Assembly (NCBI GenBank): GCA_015655335.1
Contig: JAATFF010000137.1
Coordinates: 1 to 64,000, forward strand
Direction: 5' to 3'
DNA: 64,000 nucleotides
From: Lysobacterales bacterium
GTDB lineage: Bacteria > Pseudomonadota > Gammaproteobacteria > Xanthomonadales > Rhodanobacteraceae
The position numbers and the translations under genes were made by a program. Below the pieces are notes generated by a model. It did no database searches, was not told the DNA's origin, and saw only the letters and a program-made list of their open reading frames with translations. Each line of letters opens with the position of its first letter. Position 1 is the stretch's first letter. Shown here one piece after another: positions 17,793-26,025 of the stretch.

Positions 17793-18962
17793 ATGACCCA
17801 ACTACACAATGCCACCGTCGATGCCGTAAGCGACGAGGCCAGCACCTACCAGGATGTCATCCTGCCGCAGGTGTCCCGGACCTTCGCGCTAACCATCCCG
17901 CAGCTTCCCCCGGAGCTGCGCCGTGCGGTCGCCAATGCTTATCTGCTATGCCGCGCCGCGGACACCATCGAAGACGAGCCGGCACTGTCGGCCGAACAGA
18001 AGCGCTATTTCGAAAACGCCTTCGTCGACGCTGTGACTGGCACGGCCGATCCGCAGCGTGTCGCCAGCGAAGTCGCACCGTTGCTCTCGAACGAAACGCT
18101 GGAAGCCGAGCGAGATTTGATGCGCCGGCTGCCGCTGGTGCTGCAGGTGACGCGAAGCCTGACCCCTGCGCAACAGGTGTCGATCGTGAAGTGCCTGAAG
18201 ATCATGTCGCACGGCATGCACGAATTTCAGCGCAACGCGGGCCTGCATGGCCTGAAGACGCTGCATGATCTGGACCGTTACTGCTATTGCGTCGCTGGCG
18301 TGGTCGGGGAAATGTTGACCGAGATGTTCGTCGATTTCGAACCGGCCCTGATTCCTCATCGCAACACCATGCTGCGCTTGGCCGTGTCCTTCGGACAGGG
18401 TCTGCAGATGACCAACATCCTCAAGGATCAGTGGGAAGATCGCGCACGTGGCGCCTGCTGGTTGCCGCAAGACATGTTTGCACGCCACGGCGTGAAGCTG
18501 GCCGATCTTCAACCCGGCCAGCAAAATGCGGGTTATGCGGCCACCATGTCCGAGCTGGTGGGCATCGCGCATGCGCATTTGCGCTGCGCGCTCGACTACA
18601 CGCTGCTGATCCCGGCCAAGCATGCAGGTGTCCGTCGCTTCTGCTTGTGGGCGATCGGCATGGCCCTGCTGACCTTGCGTAATCTGCAGAGCAATCTTGA
18701 TTTCTCAGCGGGCACGCAGATCAAGATTTCGCGCAACGCGGTCGCGCGCACCATTCTGATGACGCGCTTGCTCGGCCGATCCAACACCGGGCTGCGCTGG
18801 CTCTTCGCGGCGGCCGCGCGCGGCTTGCCGCTGACGCCGCTCACAGTGGAATGGAGCGAGCCGTCCATGCCCGGGCGCACCTGGCCCAAACGCTCCATTC
18901 CGCACATCGCCGACGCCGCGTGGCGCGAGCCGGTGGATGTCCAGGAAGTGCGGCAGCGATGA
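17793..18962 (+). CDS. Squalene synthase (single-enzyme type)
   Basis: It joins two FPP molecules and reduces the product to squalene. At 389 aa it resembles one-piece squalene synthases rather than the HpnC/HpnD pair: LPQVSRTFALTIPQLP near residue 24, the first Asp motif D57TIED61, the YCYCVAGVVGEMLTEMF segment, the second motif NILKDQWEDRARGACWLP (about 208-225), and a C-terminal KISRNAVART stretch like that of full squalene synthases. The second of two nearby ATGs (17793) is chosen because GAGG lies 7 nt upstream. The stop overlaps the next start as ATGA. No hpnC, hpnD or hpnE is present in the window. Confidence 0.9.
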   Translation: MTQLHNATVDAVSDEASTYQDVILPQVSRTFALTIPQLPPELRRAVANAYLLCRAADTIEDEPALSAEQKRYFENAFVDAVTGTADPQRVASEVAPLLSNETLEAERDLMRRLPLVLQVTRSLTPAQQVSIVKCLKIMSHGMHEFQRNAGLHGLKTLHDLDRYCYCVAGVVGEMLTEMFVDFEPALIPHRNTMLRLAVSFGQGLQMTNILKDQWEDRARGACWLPQDMFARHGVKLADLQPGQQNAGYAATMSELVGIAHAHLRCALDYTLLIPAKHAGVRRFCLWAIGMALLTLRNLQSNLDFSAGTQIKISRNAVARTILMTRLLGRSNTGLRWLFAAAARGLPLTPLTVEWSEPSMPGRTWPKRSIPHIADAAWREPVDVQEVRQR

Positions 18963-20935
18963 ATTCGTCGACACCGCTCGCCTCTTCCACCACCGCAGAC
19001 GATCTCCTCATGCCCTCTGCGGCAACCGGTCTGGACGAGGCGATCGAACGCGGCCGCGCGGCATTGCTCTCGCACCAGCACGATGATGGGCACTGGTGCT
19101 TCGAACTGGAGTCCGACTGCACGATCACCGCCGAATACATCCTGATGATGCATTACATGGATGAGATCGACGATGTATTGCAGGAGAAGATGGCGCGCTA
19201 CTTGCGCACCATCCAGGCAACGGAGTCGCACAACGGCTGGTCGCAGTACTACGGCGGCGACATCGATCTGTCCTGCACGGTAAAAGCCTATTACGCGCTC
19301 AAGGCCGCCGGCGACGATCCCGCCGCGGAACATATGCGCGTGGCACGCGAGGCCATCCTCGCGCTGGGCGGCGCAGCGAAGGCCAACGTGTTCACCCGCA
19401 TTCTGCTGGCATTGTTTGAGCAGGTGCCGTGGCGCGCCACGCCGTACGTGCCGGTGGAGATCATGCTGCTCCCACGTTGGGCGCCGTTCCATATCGAGAA
19501 GATTTCGTACTGGGCACGCACGACGCTGGTGCCGTTGACCATTCTTTGCTCACTCAAGGCAAAGGCGATCAATCCGCGCAAGATCGACATCCGCGAGCTG
19601 TTCGTCACGCCGCCGGAACTGGAACGCCACTACTTCGTCCGTGGTGGTCTGCTGAATCGTACATTTCTGGCGCTGGACAAGATCGGTCGCGTGGCCGATC
19701 GCTTCATTCCGAAAAAACTTCGGCAACATGCCGTGCGCAAAGCCGAAGCGTGGTTCCTGCCGCGCATGAACGGCGAGGACGGCATCGGCGCGATTTTCCC
19801 GCCGATGGTCAATAGCTACGAAGCCATGGCTCTGCTGGGTTATCCGAAGGATCATCCCGCGCGGCAAACCTGTCTGCGCTCAATCCAGAAGCTGGTGGTT
19901 CATCGCAACGACGGCTCCGCGTACTGCCAGCCTTGCGTCTCCCCGGTGTGGGACACCGTGTGGAGCGCGCTGACGTTGATGCACACCAGCGACGACGCCT
20001 CCACGCAGACGGCCATCGCAAAGTCCGTCGAATGGCTCAGGTCGAAGCAGGAACTGGAACTCAAAGGCGACTGGGCCGCACGCGCGCCGGATGCGCCCCC
20101 GGGCGGCTGGGCGTTCCAGTACAACAATGCGTATTACCCGGATATTGACGACACGGCAGTAGCTGCCGCGTTACTGCACATCCAAGATCGCCGTCGCGGC
20201 GAATCGGGCCGCCATCGCACCAACACGGATCGTGCTGCCGATTGGATGATCGCGTTGCAATCGAAAAATGGCGGGTTCGCCGCGTTCGATGCAGACAACA
20301 CGCACTACTACCTCAATGCCATTCCTTTCGCCGACCACGGTGCGCTGCTCGATCCGCCGACCGAAGATGTCTCCGGTCGCGTCCTCGCCTGCCTGGGCGT
20401 GCTCGCTCGCCCGCAGGATAAAGACAGCCTGCGCCGCTGCATCGACTACCTGCGCGCCACGCAGTTGGAGGATGGCAGCTGGTGGGGACGCTGGGGCAGC
20501 AACTACATCTACGGCACCTGGAGCGTGCTGGGCGGGCTGGCACTGGCCGGCGAGGATCCGCGGCAGCCGTATATCCGCAAAGCGATCGATTGGTTGCGTT
20601 CGCGTCAGCACGCCGACGGCGGTTGGGGCGAAACCAACGACAGCTATATCGAGGCGGCCCTACGCGGCACCAATCGCAACTTCAGCACACCGCAATCCAC
20701 CGCGTGGGCCGTGCTGGCACAGCTGGCGATGGGCGACGCGCGATCGGATTCGGTCCAGCGCGGCATCGCCTTCTTGCTCGCTGATCAGCAAACGAACGGG
20801 TTGTGGTTCCATCCCTCGCATAACGCCCCGGGTTTTCCGCGCGTGTATTACCTGAAGTACCACGGCTATACCGCGTACTTCCCGCTGTGGGCGCTCGCAC
20901 GCTATCGGCAGCTATTGAAGCCGGCCACTGCTTGA
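18959..20935 (+). CDS. shc: Squalene–hopene cyclase
   Basis: It cyclises squalene to hopene and diplopterol at the inner membrane. The 658-aa protein has the protonating DXDD motif at D395-I-D397-D398, several QW-type repeats (for example DGSWWGRWGS and DGGWGETNDS), and the N-terminal DDGHWCFELESDCTI segment usual for the family. Length fits known cyclases. It begins inside the squalene synthase stop (ATGA at 18959) and its own TGA overlaps the probable TTG start of hpnG, giving a three-gene coupled run. Confidence 0.97.
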   Translation: MNSSTPLASSTTADDLLMPSAATGLDEAIERGRAALLSHQHDDGHWCFELESDCTITAEYILMMHYMDEIDDVLQEKMARYLRTIQATESHNGWSQYYGGDIDLSCTVKAYYALKAAGDDPAAEHMRVAREAILALGGAAKANVFTRILLALFEQVPWRATPYVPVEIMLLPRWAPFHIEKISYWARTTLVPLTILCSLKAKAINPRKIDIRELFVTPPELERHYFVRGGLLNRTFLALDKIGRVADRFIPKKLRQHAVRKAEAWFLPRMNGEDGIGAIFPPMVNSYEAMALLGYPKDHPARQTCLRSIQKLVVHRNDGSAYCQPCVSPVWDTVWSALTLMHTSDDASTQTAIAKSVEWLRSKQELELKGDWAARAPDAPPGGWAFQYNNAYYPDIDDTAVAAALLHIQDRRRGESGRHRTNTDRAADWMIALQSKNGGFAAFDADNTHYYLNAIPFADHGALLDPPTEDVSGRVLACLGVLARPQDKDSLRRCIDYLRATQLEDGSWWGRWGSNYIYGTWSVLGGLALAGEDPRQPYIRKAIDWLRSRQHADGGWGETNDSYIEAALRGTNRNFSTPQSTAWAVLAQLAMGDARSDSVQRGIAFLLADQQTNGLWFHPSHNAPGFPRVYYLKYHGYTAYFPLWALARYRQLLKPATA

Positions 20936-21747
20936 AAGACACGACAGCCATCCGCGCGACGGGCGTCGTCGTGGCGCTGGCGTCGGAAGCCGAAGCGCTC
21001 ATAGCACGCAGCGCGCAACCCGAACGCCTAACACCGCTTGCCGACGGCGCTGCATTGTGGCTCAGCGGCATGGGACCGGCCGCAGCACAACGCGCAGCAC
21101 GCGGGCTGGCCGATGCAGGCGCCAAAGCGCTGGCCGTATTCGGAGTCGCCGGCGCCTTGGACGCACGTCTGCGCAACGGCACGCTGTTTTGCCCTGAACG
21201 CATCGTCGACGAGAGCGGCGACGACTACATGACGGATCCCCGTTGGCGCGCCCGTCTATTGCAGCGATTGGCGACAATGCAATCCTTGTATACGCAGGGT
21301 TCCTTGCTCAGTGTTCAAACACCGCTACTGACGTCTTCAGCAAAGACCGGTGCATATCGCGACCATGCGGCACTGGCGGTCGACATGGAAAGCGCCGCTG
21401 TCGCCGCTGTTGCGCGAGAGCGCGGCCTACCGTTCGTGTGCCTGCGCGCCATCGTCGACGAAGTGGCCGATGCAGTTCCCATCGCGCTGCACGACAGCGT
21501 CGATGCATGGGGTAACCCGCGCCCGCTTGGCCTGATCGCCGCGCTGTGCCGGCATCCCTCGTTACTGGCCGACTTGCCGCGACTATACTCACGCATGCAA
21601 CGAGCCACGCATGCGCTGCGCGCCGCTGCCGAGGCGACCGGGCCGACGCTGGGCTGGTCACCGTTAACTATGCATTTTGTATTGCCGCCAATGCGGCAAC
21701 ACGTCAATGGAGAGCACTCTGATGTCCCTGCGCCGTCGTTTTGGTAA
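20932..21747 (+). CDS. hpnG: HpnG, adenosylhopane nucleosidase/phosphorylase
   Basis: HpnG releases adenine from adenosylhopane, giving (phospho)ribosylhopane. The 271-aa protein is in the nucleoside phosphorylase/MTA-SAH nucleosidase superfamily: VVALASEAEALIA at the N-terminus, FGVAGALDARLRNGTL, and the VDMESAAVAAVA signature. No ATG precedes the conserved part; the TTG at 20932 overlapping the cyclase stop is the simplest start, while a GTG at 20887 is an alternative. The C-terminal tail runs 26 bp into copC. It completes the steps following HpnH. Confidence 0.88.
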   Translation: MKDTTAIRATGVVVALASEAEALIARSAQPERLTPLADGAALWLSGMGPAAAQRAARGLADAGAKALAVFGVAGALDARLRNGTLFCPERIVDESGDDYMTDPRWRARLLQRLATMQSLYTQGSLLSVQTPLLTSSAKTGAYRDHAALAVDMESAAVAAVARERGLPFVCLRAIVDEVADAVPIALHDSVDAWGNPRPLGLIAALCRHPSLLADLPRLYSRMQRATHALRAAAEATGPTLGWSPLTMHFVLPPMRQHVNGEHSDVPAPSFW

Positions 21748-22090
21748 TTTTCTGGTTGCCGCGGCTTGTACTTTTGTCAGCTTGTCCGCATCGGCACACG
21801 CCATCCTGGTCGATAGCACGCCCAAGCCCAATGGCACGCTGAATGCAGGTCACGTGCAACTGGTGTTCAAGTACAACAGCAAGATCGACCAACATCGCTC
21901 TCGCCTTACGCTGGTCAAGCCCGATCAGAGCGAAACCGTGCTGACGATCGCCGCCGACAGCAAGAGCAACGAGCTGGATGCCAGCACCGATCTCGCCCCG
22001 GGCACTTACACCGTGCGCTGGCAGGCGCTTGCACTCGATGGACATATCACGCGCGGCGACGTGCCCTTCACGGTCGTCGCCAAGCCCTGA
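21722..22090 (+). CDS. copC: CopC-domain periplasmic copper-binding protein
   Basis: The 122-aa protein has a signal peptide whose predicted cleavage (SASA before H26) leaves His as the first mature residue, as in CopC and YobA. The fold motifs HAILVDSTPKPNGTL and the C-terminal ALDGHITRGDVPFTV are visible; the DGH pair with His1 forms the usual Cu(II) site. The ATG at 21722 has GGAGAG upstream. It follows hpnG with overlap, so it may be read from the hopanoid promoter, and precedes copD. Confidence 0.92.
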   Translation: MSLRRRFGNFLVAAACTFVSLSASAHAILVDSTPKPNGTLNAGHVQLVFKYNSKIDQHRSRLTLVKPDQSETVLTIAADSKSNELDASTDLAPGTYTVRWQALALDGHITRGDVPFTVVAKP

Positions 22091-22100
22091 CGCAGGGCTT
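22082..22100. other. Stem-loop over the copC stop codon
   Basis: The perfect 8-bp stem AAGCCCTG/CAGGGCTT with a 3-nt loop includes the copC stop. It is followed by AATTA rather than a T-run, so termination is possible but not certain. Confidence 0.55.
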
Positions 22101-22114
22101 AATTAGTACATCCT

Positions 22115-22153
22115 TGCACATCGTGTTCGCTCTCATCGCGAACACGATGTGCA
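22115..22153. other. 16-bp perfect inverted repeat between copC and copD
   Basis: TGCACATCGTGTTCGC (22115-22130) pairs perfectly with 22138-22153 across a 7-nt loop. No T-run follows. It lies 30 bp before the probable copD start, so it would form a strong hairpin in the copD leader or an operator. Confidence 0.7.
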
Positions 22154-22182
22154 TTTGGAAACCTCAGCCTGAGAGATTCCTC

Positions 22183-23838
22183 GTGGAACTTCTCGTCGAC
22201 ATCTTCGGCTACCTGAGCATCATTCTGCATGGCCTCGTCATCGTCGCCCAATCGATGACGCTGGGTGGCGTGCTGTTTCTGATTTTTTTGGTACGCCCGT
22301 TTGTGCATGTGTTGCCGCAAGGCACCGATCTGGAACGGCGCGTGGCACGCCTTACCATCTACAGCGCGATCGGTCTTGCGCTAGCCGAGATGGCGGGCAC
22401 GGCTTTGCAAGTCGCGGTGCTGATGTCGACCGTCGGCCTCTCGTTTTCCGATGTGATGCAGGCGCCTTTTGCTGTTTGCGGTACCGTCAAAGTCATCTGT
22501 GCGCTATTGCTGATTCCGTGCCTGGGTAGGCGCATTTCCGCTAGCCCGCTTGCTGCCGCATTGCCGTTGCTGATCGGCGCTGCTGAGCTGACGGTCGCCA
22601 CCTTTACCACGCACGCCTTTGCGCGACTGAGCGACAACGTGCTGCTGCTATTCGTCGAAGGCTTGCATCAATTTGGGGCGGCCATCTGGATCGGCGCCAT
22701 TCCCTGCTTCGTCCTCGCCCTGAGTAAATTGCATGACGCCCATGGCTGGCGTCTGGTTGGCGCACGGTTCTCGCGCATGTCGATGATCGGCGTCGGGTCC
22801 ATCGTGATCTCCGGCACGATCATGAGCGTGTTCTACATCGGCAGCCTGCAAGGTTTTTACGGCACGGCCTACGGCGCCATGGTGGGTGCCAAGATTGCGA
22901 TGTTCCTTGCGCTGCTGGCGCTCGGCCTGGGTAACTTGCTCGTCACCGAACGGCTGCGCAAAAACCAGGATACGTCGGTTATCCGCTTGCGCCGCTTCGC
23001 CGAAGTGGAGATCGGTATCGGCTTCACCATCTTCTTCGCCGCCGCATCGCTGACTTCTGTACCGCCGGCCGTCGATCTCACCACCGATCGCGTCACGCTG
23101 CACGAGATCGCCGTACGCAATGCGCCCGTGTGGCCGCGATTGACCTCGCCTGATCACGACCAGCTTGCGATTTCGCAGATGCAAATGCAGTTGAATCAGG
23201 AAGCCGCTCAGCGCCACGAGGTTGCTGCGCAAGCCAATGTCCCAGGTTCGGGGATCCTGCCGCCGCGCAATGCGCAGGACATCGCGTGGTCGGAATACAA
23301 CCATCATTGGGCTGGCATCTTCGTACTGCTGATCGGCTTGCTGGCGTTGCTCAATCGGGCCGGCGTGGGATGGCTCAAACACTGGCCGCTGCTGTTCCTG
23401 CTGATGGCCGGCTTCCTGTTGGTGCGTACGGATCCGGAAGTGTGGCCACTGGGCGATGAAGGATTTTGGGCCGCATGGCGCGACGTGGAAGTTGCCCAGC
23501 ATCGCTTCTTCGTGCTGCTGATCATTCTATTCGGCGTATTCGAATGGGCGGTTCGCACGGGGCATCTGCGCAGTCCCAAGGCAGCGTTGGTGTTTCCGCT
23601 GCTGGTCTCGGTGGGCGGCGCGATGCTGTTGACGCACAACCACCAGATTTCCAACATCAAGGATCAGTTGTTGATCGAGCTGACACACACGCCACTGGCG
23701 CTATCGGGCGTGGCGGCTGGCTGGGCGCGATGGCTGGAATTGCGCTTGCCCGGACGCGGCGGCCGAATTGCCGGTTGGGTCTGGCCGATCTGCTTCATGT
23801 TCGTCGGCGTGATTTTGCTTTGGTATCGCGAAGCCTGA
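22183..23838 (+). CDS. copD: CopD-family copper resistance membrane protein
   Basis: The 551-aa inner-membrane protein has many hydrophobic segments. The first part matches CopD/PcoD (IILHGLVIVAQSMTLGGVLFL, then HQFGAAIWIGAIPCF), and the C-terminal half has further helices with HNHQISNIKDQLLIELTHTP. CopD with CopC is linked to copper entry or tolerance. The preferred start is GTG at 22183 with GAGAG upstream; an earlier in-frame start would lie inside the inverted repeat. Strong hairpins separate it from copC. Confidence 0.85.
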   Translation: MELLVDIFGYLSIILHGLVIVAQSMTLGGVLFLIFLVRPFVHVLPQGTDLERRVARLTIYSAIGLALAEMAGTALQVAVLMSTVGLSFSDVMQAPFAVCGTVKVICALLLIPCLGRRISASPLAAALPLLIGAAELTVATFTTHAFARLSDNVLLLFVEGLHQFGAAIWIGAIPCFVLALSKLHDAHGWRLVGARFSRMSMIGVGSIVISGTIMSVFYIGSLQGFYGTAYGAMVGAKIAMFLALLALGLGNLLVTERLRKNQDTSVIRLRRFAEVEIGIGFTIFFAAASLTSVPPAVDLTTDRVTLHEIAVRNAPVWPRLTSPDHDQLAISQMQMQLNQEAAQRHEVAAQANVPGSGILPPRNAQDIAWSEYNHHWAGIFVLLIGLLALLNRAGVGWLKHWPLLFLLMAGFLLVRTDPEVWPLGDEGFWAAWRDVEVAQHRFFVLLIILFGVFEWAVRTGHLRSPKAALVFPLLVSVGGAMLLTHNHQISNIKDQLLIELTHTPLALSGVAAGWARWLELRLPGRGGRIAGWVWPICFMFVGVILLWYREA

Positions 23839-24013
23839 AAAAGCTTCCATCCATGCGCCATCCGTCGTGCTGGCGAACGTCCGCTACGACAGATGGATTG
23901 GCGTTATGGGAGATGCGCTCCATGCCGCAATGCTAAAGTTGTCGGGCTTCCCTGGTCGCACCCGTCCAGGACCCACGAAACCACTGTCGCACCGCTCCCT
24001 GCCCGGACACCGC

Positions 24014-24916
24014 ATGAGTCAGATTTCCCCCAAGGTTTCCGCATTCGACACCCGCGTGCCCGCCTATCTGCACAGGCTGGAGCGCGCCATGGATGCGCTT
24101 CTTCCGCCCGCAAACACCGATCCCGATCGGCTTCACCAGGCCATGCGTTATGCCTGCGAAGGCGGAAAGCATTTGCGCGCACTGATGGTGTACGCCACCG
24201 GCGAGACGCTTGGCGTTGCGCAGGAACGGCTCGACGCCCCAGCCTGCGCCATCGAACTTATTCATGCGTATTCCCTGGTGCACGACGATCTGCCCGGCAT
24301 GGACAACGACGATCTGCGACGCGGCCGTCCGACCGTCCACAAGGCCTACGACGAAGCCACCGCGATACTGGTCGGGGATGCCTTGCAGACGCTTGCCTTC
24401 GACGCGCTCGCCAATGCCGATGCACTCGACGCAGAGCAAAAGGTGCGCATAATCAGCTGCCTCGCGCACGCGTCCGGCTCGCTGGGCATGGTGGGTGGCC
24501 AGGCGGTGGACATGGCCTCGGAAAATCTGACACTAAGCATCGGTCAGCTGGAATCGCTGCACGCGCGCAAGACCGGTGCACTGATTCTCGCTAGCTGTGA
24601 ACTCGCTGGCATCGCGGCGCGCGCGCCGGAAACCGTTCGTCACGCGCTCGATCGCTACGGTCGGTGCATCGGCCTGGCTTTCCAGATTCAGGACGACGTG
24701 CTGGATCAGATCGCCGACACCGCCACTCTGGGCAAGACAGCTGGCAAAGACCAAGCCCAGCACAAATCGACGTTCCCATCCTTGCTTGGCCTGGAACAGG
24801 CACAGCATCGCGCCGATGCGTTGTTCGACGAAGCTCGCGCTGCTGCCCGCAGTATCTCGGGCGACGCGGAACCCTTGTTGTGGCTTGCCGACCATATCCA
24901 GCAGCGCGACCACTAA
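24014..24916 (+). CDS. ispA: (2E,6E)-farnesyl diphosphate synthase
   Basis: It condenses IPP with DMAPP and GPP to give FPP, the substrate of the squalene synthase upstream. The 300-aa trans-prenyltransferase has GGKHLRALMVYATGE, the first Asp-rich motif HDDLPGMDNDDLRRG with the two extra residues usual for IspA, GQAVDMASE, and the second Asp motif IQDDVLD. The ATG at 24014 precedes MSQISPKV; a 175-bp gap from copD suggests a promoter of its own. Its place at the end of the hopanoid–mevalonate block makes functional sense, although FPP also feeds other isoprenoids. Confidence 0.93.
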   Translation: MSQISPKVSAFDTRVPAYLHRLERAMDALLPPANTDPDRLHQAMRYACEGGKHLRALMVYATGETLGVAQERLDAPACAIELIHAYSLVHDDLPGMDNDDLRRGRPTVHKAYDEATAILVGDALQTLAFDALANADALDAEQKVRIISCLAHASGSLGMVGGQAVDMASENLTLSIGQLESLHARKTGALILASCELAGIAARAPETVRHALDRYGRCIGLAFQIQDDVLDQIADTATLGKTAGKDQAQHKSTFPSLLGLEQAQHRADALFDEARAAARSISGDAEPLLWLADHIQQRDH

Positions 24917-24918
24917 GC

Positions 24919-24939
24919 GCCTGAGGCATTGCCTCAGGC
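24919..24939. terminator. Hairpin between convergent ispA and the 24934 gene
   Basis: The 9-bp stem GCCTGAGGC/GCCTCAGGC with loop ATT starts 3 bp after the ispA stop and overlaps the stop codon of the convergent gene. There is no T-run; a bidirectional terminator role is inferred from position. Confidence 0.5.
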
Positions 24940-25284
24940 AGGACGCACGTCGTGCAACTGCCATCCGGTGCCGATCAGCCAATTCAGGCGCTGGCGCAGG
25001 ATGCTCATCGGCAGGTCGCTGATCACTTCCACCTCGGTGTGAAGGTCGACGGCCTTCGCATTCACTTTTGCCAGTTGATCGGTAACACCCAGGCGCTCGT
25101 CCACCTCGTCGGGATCGGGTTGCATCGCGCGCCAGCGTTGAAATAGCAGAGGGCTGCGCAAGGCCTCCTGCAACGCTGCCGCGAAATCGTTGGGACCGGC
25201 GCCGCTATAGCTCAACTCGGCCTGTGCGCCGCGCGCATGTGCAAGATCGCCGATCTGCACGTAGTAATGGCTGCGATGGGTCAT
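24934..25284 (-). CDS. Small conserved-looking hypothetical protein
   Basis: I do not recognise a family for this 116-aa soluble protein. It begins MTHRSHYYVQIGDLAHARG and contains a DPDEVDERLG segment and a Trp-rich end (LNWLIGTGWQLHDVRP). No signal peptide or membrane helix is seen. A strong AAGGAGAG ribosome site precedes the ATG, which supports real translation. It lies 60 bp before bioD's stop on the same strand and is convergent with ispA. Confidence 0.7.
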   Translation of the reverse strand: MTHRSHYYVQIGDLAHARGAQAELSYSGAGPNDFAAALQEALRSPLLFQRWRAMQPDPDEVDERLGVTDQLAKVNAKAVDLHTEVEVISDLPMSILRQRLNWLIGTGWQLHDVRPA

Positions 25285-25344
25285 GGACTCTCCTTTTTAG
25301 CTGACCAAACTCACGAAGCGCCGTCGTACCGGCCCCTCCTCCCT

Positions 25345-26025
25345 TTAAAACCCCATAGCGACCCGATCCAGCAGGCTCGCCGCACGCTCAGCTGCCAACC
25401 CGTAGGGCAGGATACCGAGGCAAGGTGCTGGCAATAGTGTACGCAGAGTGCCGATGTTCTCGTCGACGGCCGCCATCTGCGGGTCGATCCGGTTGCCGAT
25501 CCAGCCGATCAGCTGACAACCATCGGCTTGGATCGCCTCCGCCGTGAGCAAAGCATGGCTGAGACAGCCCAGGCGCAATCCCACCACCAAGATCACCGGC
25601 AACGCCATGCTCTTGGCGATATCCGCCGCAAATAACCCGGGAAGCGCCAGCGGTACGCGCCAACCGCCTACGCCTTCCACGACCACCGTATCGTAGCGAG
25701 CGCTCAACTCGGCGAAGGCAGCCTGCAATGGCTGCAGCGCAATCGTCACCCCTTCGTGCGCAGCAGCCAGGTGCGGCGACAACGGTTCGCGCAAGGCAAT
25801 CGGATTGATCTGTCCATAGGATGGCTGCGGCGTGCTGCTGGCTGCCAGCAATGCCAGCGCATCGTCATTGCGCAAACCTTGCGGCGTGTCGATGCATCCG
25901 CTGGCAACGGGCTTCATGCCGCACGCGCTGCGTCCCATCGAACGCAAGGCATGCAACACGGTACACGCCGCATGGGTCTTGCCGATACCGGTATCGGTGC
26001 CGGCAATAAATAACGCGCGAGTCAT
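25345..26025 (-). CDS. bioD: Dethiobiotin synthetase
   Basis: BioD closes the ureido ring of dethiobiotin from 7,8-diaminopelargonate, CO2 and ATP. The 226-aa protein has the P-loop AGTDTGIGKTHAA at the N-terminus, MKPVASGC, and VVVEGVGGWRVPL, all standard for the family. The ATG at 26025 overlaps the stop of the upstream membrane-protein gene (ATGA). No other biotin genes are in the window, so it is a detached bio gene here. Confidence 0.95.
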   Translation of the reverse strand: MTRALFIAGTDTGIGKTHAACTVLHALRSMGRSACGMKPVASGCIDTPQGLRNDDALALLAASSTPQPSYGQINPIALREPLSPHLAAAHEGVTIALQPLQAAFAELSARYDTVVVEGVGGWRVPLALPGLFAADIAKSMALPVILVVGLRLGCLSHALLTAEAIQADGCQLIGWIGNRIDPQMAAVDENIGTLRTLLPAPCLGILPYGLAAERAASLLDRVAMGF

